Assembly: GCA_009885425.1 (NCBI GenBank)
Contig: VFKS01000488.1
Coordinates: 1-11,062, forward strand
Direction: 5' to 3'
DNA length: 11,062 nt
Source of the DNA: Novosphingobium sp.
Lineage (GTDB): Bacteria > Pseudomonadota > Alphaproteobacteria > Sphingomonadales > Sphingomonadaceae
The notes beneath the pieces are model-generated. The model saw nothing but the letters and a program-made list of their open reading frames with translations, did no database searches and had not been told where the DNA came from. The position numbers and the translations under genes were made by a program. This document shows, in pieces, positions 5,291 through 11,062 of this stretch; the first letter of the stretch is position 1; the number at the start of each line of letters is the position of its first letter.

Positions 5291-5985
5291 AGCCACTCCG
5301 GCATCCACTCGGCGCGGATATCCTCAACCCGGCGATGATCGACCGCCAGCCCCAGTTCGGGATAGGCAACCCGCTGGCGCCTGGGTTCGCTCTCGCTTAG
5401 CGGAACCACAACCAGCCGCCGGCCCACCTTGGCCCGCCAGTTCATTCGCGCGGTGTTTTCCTGACCGACGTAGCAGCCTTTGGTAAAGCTGACGCCATTG
5501 AGCTCTGCCGCATTGCATTCGAGCCAGAGCAGGTCGGTCAGCTCTGCACCTTCACAGACGCTGTGCGAGAGGCGGTGCGCAAGCCATTGGTCCTCGGCGC
5601 TTTCGCTGCCGGGCTCACTCAGCCAGCGTTGCCCCAGAGCGGGCAGGCGCGGGTCGGACCGCGTGCCTTCACCTGCCTGCCAATGCACGGCCAGCGCCGG
5701 ATCAAGTGCGATCCTGATCTTGCGGCGCAGGCGGTAAAGCGACAGGCGTTTGACCAAGGCTTCTGCGGTAACGGCTTCGCAATCGAGTAACAGGTCTGCG
5801 CCGCCATCCCACACGATGAAATCAAACAGTACCTTGCCTTGCGGACTGAGCAGCGCCGCCCAGCACGGTAACGGGCCCGCAACGTCGTTGGTGACCAGCC
5901 CTTGCAGAAAGGCGCGGACATCCTCGCCTTCATTCAGGGCGGACAGGCGGATCACGGCGCGGCTGGTCAAGTGGGTTGCAGTCAT
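5269..5985 (-). CDS. ygfZ: YgfZ/GcvT-like folate-binding protein, Fe-S cluster maintenance
   Basis: YgfZ proteins bind tetrahydrofolate and help assembly or repair of iron-sulfur enzymes such as MiaB; they are related to the T-protein of glycine cleavage but lack its activity. The diagnostic motif KGCYVGQE is present at residues 169-176, with the functional Cys171, followed by the basic stretch ARMNWRAKVGRRL. The N-terminal part (RAFLQGLVTNDV, then LLSPQGKVLFDFIV) matches the folate-binding fold. The product is 238 residues, clearly shorter than the 326 of E. coli, as is usual in alphaproteobacteria. The last residues (DPSSPA) and the stop are encoded by a palindromic repeat, so the C-terminus may have been altered. 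Divergent from pyrC across 38 bp. Confidence 0.9.
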   Translation of the reverse strand: MTATHLTSRAVIRLSALNEGEDVRAFLQGLVTNDVAGPLPCWAALLSPQGKVLFDFIVWDGGADLLLDCEAVTAEALVKRLSLYRLRRKIRIALDPALAVHWQAGEGTRSDPRLPALGQRWLSEPGSESAEDQWLAHRLSHSVCEGAELTDLLWLECNAAELNGVSFTKGCYVGQENTARMNWRAKVGRRLVVVPLSESEPRRQRVAYPELGLAVDHRRVEDIRAEWMPEWLDPSSPA

Positions 5986-6023
5986 GGGTGACAGATAGGG
6001 TGCCTGCCGCCTAAGGGAAAGGG

Positions 6024-7064
6024 ATGACCGATACGCCGACTCGCCTGACGATCCGCCGCCCCGATGATTGGCATGTCCATTTGCGCGATGGGCCTGTGCT
6101 GGAAGGGGTGGCGAAGTACACTGCCCAGCAGTTTGCCCGGGCGATCGTGATGCCCAACCTGTCCCCGCCGGTATCGACTGTGGAAGCGGCGCGGGCCTAT
6201 CGGACGCGGATCGTTGCGGCCGCCGGGCCGGGCTTCACCCCGTTGATGACCGCTTACCTGACCGACACGATCGCAGCGGATGAAGTCGCGCGCGGTCATG
6301 CCGAAGGGGTTTTCACTGCCGCCAAGCTCTATCCCGCTCATGCCACCACCGGTTCCGCCCATGGCGTGACCGATGTCGCCAATATCCGCGGCGTGCTGGA
6401 ACGGATGGAAGCGATCGGCATGCCGCTGCTGATCCACGGTGAAGTGACCGACGCCCATGTCGATATCTTTGACCGCGAGGCGGTGTTTATCGAACGGGTT
6501 TTGGCGCCGCTCGTCCGTGACTTGCCCGGCTTGCGAGTGGTGTTCGAGCACATCACCACGGCTGAGGCGGCGGCGTTCGTGACAGAGTCTGGCCCGAATG
6601 TGGCCGCGACGATTACCCCGCAGCACCTCCACATCAACCGCAACGCGATGTTCGCGGGCGGGATCCGGCCGCACATGTACTGCCTGCCGGTCGCCAAGCG
6701 CGAATTGCACCGGCTGGCGCTGCGCAAGGCGGCGACTTCTGGCAGCCCCAAGTTCTTCCTAGGGACCGATAGCGCCCCCCATGCAATCGGTGCGAAGGAG
6801 ACTGCCTGCGGCTGCGCGGGGATTTTCAACGCACCCTATGCGCTGGAAAGCTATCTGGCGGTGTTCGAGGAGGAAGGCGCGCTGGACAAGTTTGAGGGCT
6901 TTGCCTCGCTCCATGGTCCGGCCTTTTATGGCCTACCGGTCAATGCCGAAACGGTGACGCTGGAAAAGGCCCCGACGCTCGTGCCGGATCAAATCGACGC
7001 CAATGGCACGCCGATCGTGCCGTTCCACGCGGGCGAGACGCTAGGCTGGCGCTTCGTTGGCTAG
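6024..7064 (+). CDS. pyrC: Dihydroorotase PyrC (type II)
   Basis: PyrC closes N-carbamoyl-aspartate to dihydroorotate, the third step of de novo pyrimidine synthesis, using a binuclear zinc site. At 346 residues it matches the E. coli enzyme (348). All metal and catalytic residues are visible and in register: His17 and His19 in DWHVHLRDG, the carboxylated Lys101 in [11 protein letters not shown], His138 in LLIHGE, His176 in FEHITT, and the catalytic Asp249 in FLGTDSAPH. The flexible substrate loop lies before IFNAPYALE. The ATG has a purine-rich ribosome binding site (AAGGGAAAGGG) directly upstream. It is not in an operon with other pyr genes here; its last 24 bp overlap the 3' end of the convergent rarD. 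Confidence 0.97.
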   Translation: MTDTPTRLTIRRPDDWHVHLRDGPVLEGVAKYTAQQFARAIVMPNLSPPVSTVEAARAYRTRIVAAAGPGFTPLMTAYLTDTIAADEVARGHAEGVFTAAKLYPAHATTGSAHGVTDVANIRGVLERMEAIGMPLLIHGEVTDAHVDIFDREAVFIERVLAPLVRDLPGLRVVFEHITTAEAAAFVTESGPNVAATITPQHLHINRNAMFAGGIRPHMYCLPVAKRELHRLALRKAATSGSPKFFLGTDSAPHAIGAKETACGCAGIFNAPYALESYLAVFEEEGALDKFEGFASLHGPAFYGLPVNAETVTLEKAPTLVPDQIDANGTPIVPFHAGETLGWRFVG

Positions 7065-7952
7065 GCGCTGACGGCGCTGTTCATACAGGTCCCACAGGAA
7101 CACCGCAATCGCGCTCCAGATCAGCACGAAGCAGGCCAGCTGGCTGGTCTTGAGCGGTTCATCAAACAGGAACAGGCCCAAAAAGAACACGATCGTCGGG
7201 GCCAGAAACTGGACCATGCCGAGCGTCGAGTAGTCCATCCGCCGTGCCGCCATCGCGAACATCAGCAGCGGCAAGGCGGTGATCACCCCCGATGCGGCGA
7301 TCAGCAGGCTGAGCGAGAGATCGCCGCCGAAGGCGCTGCCCGCCGGACCCTGCGCATACCAGATCAGCAGCGCGCCGGCCGGGCCCAGCAGGATCAGCGA
7401 TTCGACCGTCAAACCGGGCAGTGATTCGACCGGGGCCAGCTTGCGGATCAGGCCATAGGCGCAGAACGATCCGGCCAGCGCCAGGCTGATCCCCATAGTA
7501 TCGAGCGCATCCCAGGCCAGCAGCGACACGCCTAGAGCGGCCAAGGCCACCGCCAGCCACTGCCGCTGGCTCAGCCGCTCACCCAGAAACAGCGTGCCGG
7601 CCAGCACATTGGCCAGCGGGTTCATGTAATAGCCGATTGATGTCGCCAGTACGTGCCCGGTCTGGACCGCGACGGTATAGACCAGCCAGTTGATAGCAAT
7701 CATCACCGAACTTAGCAGCAACAGCCGCAACACTGGCCAGGCCAGCGCCGCGCGCAGCTGGACGGTCTGACGCAAGACCATGACAAGCGCGAGGCAGACC
7801 GGCAGCGTGAAAATGATCCGCCAGCCGACGAATTCGATCGGCGGCACCGCCTTGACCAGCATCAGGTACAGCGGCATCAGCCCCCAGATCAGAAAGGTGG
7901 CAAAGGCCAGCGGCAGGCCATTTGTGCCGTTCTGATTGGGGGGAACATTCAT
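7041..7952 (-). CDS. rarD: RarD-type EamA/DMT-family permease
   Basis: This is an inner-membrane protein of the drug/metabolite transporter superfamily, RarD subgroup; the transported compound is unknown. The 303-residue product is close to the 296 of E. coli RarD. About ten hydrophobic segments can be traced, beginning with [18 protein letters not shown] and ending with [17 protein letters not shown], as two EamA halves of five helices. RarD-like features include [11 protein letters not shown] after helix 1, SIGYYMNPL with the conserved Asn-Pro in helix 4, and [10 protein letters not shown] in the second half. The start at ATG 7952 fits the family length; a TTG at 7988 in frame would add 12 residues. 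Neither has a clear ribosome binding site. The 3' end overlaps pyrC tail to tail. Confidence 0.92.
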   Translation of the reverse strand: MNVPPNQNGTNGLPLAFATFLIWGLMPLYLMLVKAVPPIEFVGWRIIFTLPVCLALVMVLRQTVQLRAALAWPVLRLLLLSSVMIAINWLVYTVAVQTGHVLATSIGYYMNPLANVLAGTLFLGERLSQRQWLAVALAALGVSLLAWDALDTMGISLALAGSFCAYGLIRKLAPVESLPGLTVESLILLGPAGALLIWYAQGPAGSAFGGDLSLSLLIAASGVITALPLLMFAMAARRMDYSTLGMVQFLAPTIVFFLGLFLFDEPLKTSQLACFVLIWSAIAVFLWDLYEQRRQRLANEAPA

Positions 7953-7958
7953 CGCCGC

Positions 7959-7981
7959 GGCGCTAGCCGGGGAGCAGCGCC
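7959..7981. other. Hairpin in the rarD/lipoprotein divergent gap
   Basis: GGCGCT (7959-7964) pairs with AGCGCC (7976-7981), 6 pairs and an 11-nt loop. It lies just upstream of the rarD ATG, so it would be in the rarD leader if transcription starts beyond it. In a GC-rich sequence a stem of this length may be chance. Confidence 0.2.
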
Positions 7982-8038
7982 GGGGCAAGGGTAGCGCTGG
8001 AAAGATCGTTGGTAATCGGGCAAGAGGGCATGACCATC

Positions 8039-8044
8039 GAGGAG
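8039..8044 (+). promoter_or_regulatory. Ribosome binding site that selects the GTG start at 8054
   Basis: GAGGAG ends 9 nt before GTG at 8054, an ideal spacing. The in-frame ATG at 8030 has only GAGGG ending 1-2 nt before it, which is too close. Starting at 8054 also puts an arginine and then the hydrophobic core right at the N-terminus, as a lipoprotein signal needs. Confidence 0.6.
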
Positions 8045-8053
8045 TGCTCTGCC

Positions 8054-8764
8054 GTGCCGCGATTGCCGATCGTTCTGTTTTTGGTCATGACGCTGGCGGC
8101 CTGCGGCGATGAGGCCAAGCCCGATCCCAGGGCCGAGCGCGACAGCGCAGTGGCGGCGGCGCTCGATGATCCGATCATGGCCGATCCCGATCTCGCGTCG
8201 CAGAACCGCGGCAACACCGCGCTATCGGGCGGCGGTCCCGCCATGGCCGAAGTGCCGCCCGATCTGCGCACTCCCGAAGAGGCCGAGCGGGCAAAGCAAG
8301 CAGCGCAGAAAATGCTCGGCGGGCGGATCGAGCCGGCCCCGGCAGCGGCGCAGACCTCGCCCGAGTCAAAGCTGGTGCGGGCTGTGACGATGGAGGGCGT
8401 GGCCCAGGCGCTGGCACTGGGCGGGGCCGGATGCCCGGCCAAGCTGGGCTATGGCTTCATCTGGGCGGCGCGGCTGCCCGCTGGGCTGCCGATCTATCCG
8501 CGCGGCCATGCCCGGGTGGCCGCAGGCTCCGACGATGCCGCCTGTCGTTTGCGCGTGGTGCGCTTTGTCAGCCCGGTCGCCGTGGCCGATCTGACCGCCT
8601 TCTACTTTGCCAGCGCTTCAAAATCCGGACTTTCGCCAATGCGCCGCCGCGAAGGCAGCGACGAAGTGGTGGCCGGAACCAAAGGCAGGGCCAGCTATGC
8701 GGTCTATATCCGCACCGGAAAGGACGGGATGAGCGAAGTCGATCTGGCGGTCAGCGGGTTCTAA
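8054..8764 (+). CDS. Lipoprotein of unknown function, sphingomonad-type
   Basis: No named family is recognised. With the GTG start the 236-residue product has a short, textbook lipoprotein signal: MPRLP, hydrophobic core, lipobox LAAC with the modified cysteine at residue 17, then GDE. The next ~90 residues are acidic and low in structure (DDPIMADPDLASQNRGN, then VPPDLRTPEEAERAKQAAQ). The C-terminal ~110 residues look folded: a Cys in GAGCPAKLGYGF and a second in DDAACRLRVV could form a disulfide, and the pattern LPIYPRGHAR ... VRFVSPVAVADLTAFYFA resembles small secreted domains that carry an 'iPiYPga' strand and an 'Fyr' helix. That last point is inference. It is divergent from rarD, with an ATG at 8030 as alternative start, and convergent with astD with a 4 bp gap. 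Confidence 0.78.
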   Translation: MPRLPIVLFLVMTLAACGDEAKPDPRAERDSAVAAALDDPIMADPDLASQNRGNTALSGGGPAMAEVPPDLRTPEEAERAKQAAQKMLGGRIEPAPAAAQTSPESKLVRAVTMEGVAQALALGGAGCPAKLGYGFIWAARLPAGLPIYPRGHARVAAGSDDAACRLRVVRFVSPVAVADLTAFYFASASKSGLSPMRRREGSDEVVAGTKGRASYAVYIRTGKDGMSEVDLAVSGF

Positions 8765-8768
8765 TCGC

Positions 8769-10184
8769 TCAGGCCTCGCGCAGGCCTACGCCGATCATCG
8801 CGCGCGGCTGCTCCATTTCGTTGGAGGCGACCGGATAGGCGCAATAGTCAGCCGCGTAATAGGCGCTGGGGCGGTGGTTGCCCGACAGGCCAACCCCGCC
8901 AAATGGCGCAGCTGAACTGGCGCCGTTGGTCGGCCGGTTCCAGTTGATCACCCCGGCGCGGACATTGGCCCAGAAGCGGTTGTATTCGGCCGGAGTGCCG
9001 CCAACCAGCGAAGCTGCAAGACCAAACCGGGTGTTGTTCGCCTCGGCAATCGCCTCATCGAAGTCCTCAACCTTGCTGACCTGCAGCAGTGGCCCGAACA
9101 GCTCGACGTCGGGCCGGTCTTTCACACCGGTCACATCAATGATCGCGGGCGAGAGGAACGGCAGGTCATCGCGCGGGCGGACCATGTGTTTGATCGCTTT
9201 GCCGCCATTGGACAGCAGATAGAGGAAACTTTCGGTCAGGCCGTCGGCGGCCTGATTGTCGATCACCGGGCCCATGAACGGGCTGGGCTCATCAAACGGG
9301 GCGCCGACGATGATCCGGTCGGCCAGCCGTTTCACTTCAGCAATCAGCGGATCATACATCGATGCCTTGACGATCAGCCGCCGCGCCGCGGTGCAGCGCT
9401 GCCCGGCCGAGGTGAAGGCGGACTGGATCACCAGCGCTGCGGCATCGGTGATCTTGGGCGTGTCCCACACCACCAGCGGGTTGTTGCCGCCCATTTCGAG
9501 CGCCAGGATCTTGTCGGGCCGGGTCGAAAGCTTGCGGTTGATCGCGATCCCGGTGTGGGCCGATCCGGTGAACAGCACCCCGTCGATCCCCTCATGCGCG
9601 ACCAGCGCCTGACCTTCTTCGGGCCCGCCGACCAACAGCTGGACCACAGCAGCCGAAATGCCGGCGCGATGAAAGCAGTTCAGCAACAGCTCGGCCGTGC
9701 CGGGGGTTTTCTCCGATGGCTTGAACACCACCGCATTGCCCGCAATCAGCGCCGGGACGATATGGCCGTTGGGTAGATGCGCGGGGAAATTGTAGGGCCC
9801 CAGCACCGCCATCACGCCGTGCGGCTTGTGGCGCAGGGCGGCGGTTCCCTGCAGGGCATTGTCGAGTTTGCGCTGCGAGGTGCGTTCAGCATAGGCCCGG
9901 ATCGAAATCTCGACCTTATTGACCACGCTTTCGACTTCGGTTCGCGCTTCCCACAGCGGCTTGCCGGTTTCGCGCGCGATCATCGTCGCGAGTTTGTCGT
10001 TGTCCTTGCGCACTTCGTTGGCGAAGCGGCGCATCAGTTCCATCCGGTTGGCCACCGATTGCGCCGCCCAGGCCGGCCAGGCCCGCCGCGCGCGACCAAC
10101 GATGTCGTCGACGTCGCCGTGCTTGCCGCGCCACAGTTCGGCGCCGGTTGCAGGCTCATAAGAGATCAGTTCGGCTTTGCTCAC
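8769..10184 (-). CDS. astD: N-succinylglutamate 5-semialdehyde dehydrogenase AstD
   Basis: AstD oxidises N-succinylglutamate semialdehyde to N-succinylglutamate with NAD+, the fourth step of the arginine succinyltransferase (AST) pathway of arginine breakdown, in the cytoplasm. The 471-residue protein is an aldehyde dehydrogenase with all catalytic residues: Asn132 in GPYNFPAHLPNG, Glu230 in LALEMGGNNP, and the nucleophile Cys264 in SAGQRCTAARR. The C-terminal stretch NWNRPTNGASSAAPFGG, followed by NHRPSAYYAADYCAYPVAS, is diagnostic for AstD within the superfamily. It starts with GTG at 10184, with AGGACGGG about 8-15 nt upstream, and MSKAELISYEPATG aligns with AstD N-termini. The other ast genes are not in the window. 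Divergent from an alpha/beta hydrolase across 189 bp. Confidence 0.93.
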   Translation of the reverse strand: MSKAELISYEPATGAELWRGKHGDVDDIVGRARRAWPAWAAQSVANRMELMRRFANEVRKDNDKLATMIARETGKPLWEARTEVESVVNKVEISIRAYAERTSQRKLDNALQGTAALRHKPHGVMAVLGPYNFPAHLPNGHIVPALIAGNAVVFKPSEKTPGTAELLLNCFHRAGISAAVVQLLVGGPEEGQALVAHEGIDGVLFTGSAHTGIAINRKLSTRPDKILALEMGGNNPLVVWDTPKITDAAALVIQSAFTSAGQRCTAARRLIVKASMYDPLIAEVKRLADRIIVGAPFDEPSPFMGPVIDNQAADGLTESFLYLLSNGGKAIKHMVRPRDDLPFLSPAIIDVTGVKDRPDVELFGPLLQVSKVEDFDEAIAEANNTRFGLAASLVGGTPAEYNRFWANVRAGVINWNRPTNGASSAAPFGGVGLSGNHRPSAYYAADYCAYPVASNEMEQPRAMIGVGLREA

Positions 10185-10373
10185 TCAATACCCGTCCTGT
10201 TTCCGATGGCTGCGACCCAAGGGACCGGCTTCGCCTTAGCCGTCTGGCGACCCTATTGAAAGCCTTCGATTTTGATTGCGAACCGATAGGGGGTGAGCCC
10301 AAACCACACCGTTGCCTGTCTGCGCCTTGACGCTTGCACGTGGGCGCTGGGCAGGTGATAACGCTATCCGATC
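10185..10373. other. Divergent intergenic region of astD and the alpha/beta hydrolase
   Basis: This gap must carry both promoters. On the plus strand a TTGACG -35-like box lies at 10327-10332 (TTGACGC fits the Caulobacter-type consensus TTGACGS), with GCTGGGCA 12 bp further as a poor -10. A 12-bp imperfect palindrome, GATAACGCTATC (10357-10368), sits 5 bp before the hydrolase start. On the astD side CGGCT (10226-10230) can pair with AGCCG (10238-10242). I find no convincing minus-strand promoter, no known riboswitch fold and no coding potential. Confidence 0.35.
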
Positions 10374-11062
10374 ATGACCACACCGCACGCCATTGCCGCC
10401 GCACCGGGCGATCCTGCCTTCGCCGACCGCTTTTGGACCAGCCGTGACCGGCTGAAGCTGCATTTCCGGGACTATCCCGGCCGGGCCGATCGACCGCCTG
10501 TGCTGTGCCTGCCAGGGCTGACCCGCAACGCCCGCGATTTTTCGCACGTGGCGCAGCAGCTGGCCGGAGAATGGCGGGTGATCTGCCCGGATCTGCGCGG
10601 CCGCGGTGACAGCGCCTATGCCAAGGATTCGGCCACTTACAACCCGATGCAATATGCCGACGATCTGCGCCTGCTGCTGGAGCAGGAGGGGATCGAACGC
10701 TTCGTTGCCTTCGGCACCTCGCTCGGCGGGCTGCTGACGATGATCTTTGCGATGACTGAGCCAGACCGGCTGGCCGGAGTAATACTCAACGATGTCGGGC
10801 CGGAAATTGATCCGGCCGGGCTCGAGCGGATCCGGGGCTATGTCGGGCAAGGCCGCAGTTTCTCGACCTGGATGCACGCCGCGCGCAGTCTGGAAGAGGC
10901 GCAAGGGGCCGTCTTTCCGCACTACCAGATCGCCGATTGGCTGGCGATGGCCAAGCGCTGCATGGTGCTGGGCAGCAACGGGCGGGTGGTGTTCGATTAC
11001 GATATGAAGATCGCGGAGCCGTTTTCGCAACCGGGGGGAGAGGCCGGGGTGGATCTGTGGCC
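10374..11062 (+). CDS. Alpha/beta hydrolase, partial (3' end outside window)
   Basis: This is a serine hydrolase of the alpha/beta fold, cut by the window end after 229 codons (family usually 260-300). Visible elements are the oxyanion-hole strand VLCLPGLTRNARDF (about residues 43-56), the strand-loop ICPDLRGRGDS (70-80), and the nucleophile elbow GTSLGG with Ser116, in the right order and spacing. The catalytic acid may be in the visible C-terminal part and the histidine is beyond the end. Substrate is not predictable; the DLRGRGDS and PGLTRN forms are common in esterases and in enol-lactone or epoxide-type hydrolases. The ATG at 10374 is the first start before the conserved region, although its ribosome binding site is weak. 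Divergence from astD does not prove a functional link. Confidence 0.9.
   Translation, partial: MTTPHAIAAAPGDPAFADRFWTSRDRLKLHFRDYPGRADRPPVLCLPGLTRNARDFSHVAQQLAGEWRVICPDLRGRGDSAYAKDSATYNPMQYADDLRLLLEQEGIERFVAFGTSLGGLLTMIFAMTEPDRLAGVILNDVGPEIDPAGLERIRGYVGQGRSFSTWMHAARSLEEAQGAVFPHYQIADWLAMAKRCMVLGSNGRVVFDYDMKIAEPFSQPGGEAGVDLW

Noticed and set aside
9186..10259. Two long plus-strand open frames (9186-9776 and 9777-10259) opposite astD
   Set aside because: They mirror the codon pattern of astD on the other strand; no ribosome binding site or domain supports them.
10185..10373. A riboswitch in the astD/hydrolase gap, suggested by several short stems
   Set aside because: The stems are short and I cannot match the conserved core of the glycine, SAM or other known aptamers.

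Overview
The window reads as core chromosome of a GC-rich alphaproteobacterium, most likely a sphingomonad (Sphingomonadales, in the Erythrobacter/Novosphingobium neighbourhood). The evidence is third-codon G/C bias, an L21 with an Ala/Lys-rich tail, an AstD-type dehydrogenase, and short CTTGA-centred palindromic repeats of the kind scattered through sphingomonad intergenic regions. This assignment is inference from gene content. I see no integrase, transposase, phage gene, CRISPR array, tRNA or rRNA.

Layout: (1) 1-1428 (+) is the tail of a molybdenum cofactor operon: moaA (5' end outside the window), moaD and moaE, spaced 2 and 4 bp. (2) 1431-1943 (-) is a small lipoprotein of unknown function. 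(3) 2118-2833 (+) is rplU-rpmA (ribosomal proteins L21 and L27), with a structured leader and a terminator region behind, followed by a GNAT acetyltransferase (3059-3625). (4) 3634-3719 is a paired palindromic repeat between convergent genes. (5) A predicted diiron/'metal-dependent hydrolase' protein (-) and a TetR regulator (+) are divergent across 28 bp that hold a candidate operator. (6) 5269-5985 (-) is a YgfZ-type folate-binding protein whose stop codon lies inside another copy of the repeat. (7) 6024-7064 (+) is pyrC (dihydroorotase), whose 3' end overlaps that of rarD (-, 7041-7952). (8) 8054-8764 (+) is a second unknown lipoprotein, and 8769-10184 (-) is astD. (9) From 10374 (+) an alpha/beta hydrolase runs off the end of the window.

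Working relations: MoaD and MoaE are the small and large subunits of molybdopterin synthase, and MoaA makes the precursor upstream of them, so the first three genes form one pathway. L21 and L27 are co-transcribed 50S proteins. The TetR regulator probably controls the divergent diiron-like gene, and perhaps itself. The remaining genes are independent housekeeping or accessory functions in alternating orientation, with five tail-to-tail gene pairs packed within -24 to +96 bp.

No clear new multi-gene system is visible. The best leads are the TetR operator over its own start codon beside a ferritin-like protein, the palindromic repeat family that contributes the end of ygfZ, the double hairpin in the rplU leader, and the reuse of obligatory Gly-Gly codons as ribosome binding sites in moaA-moaD-moaE.
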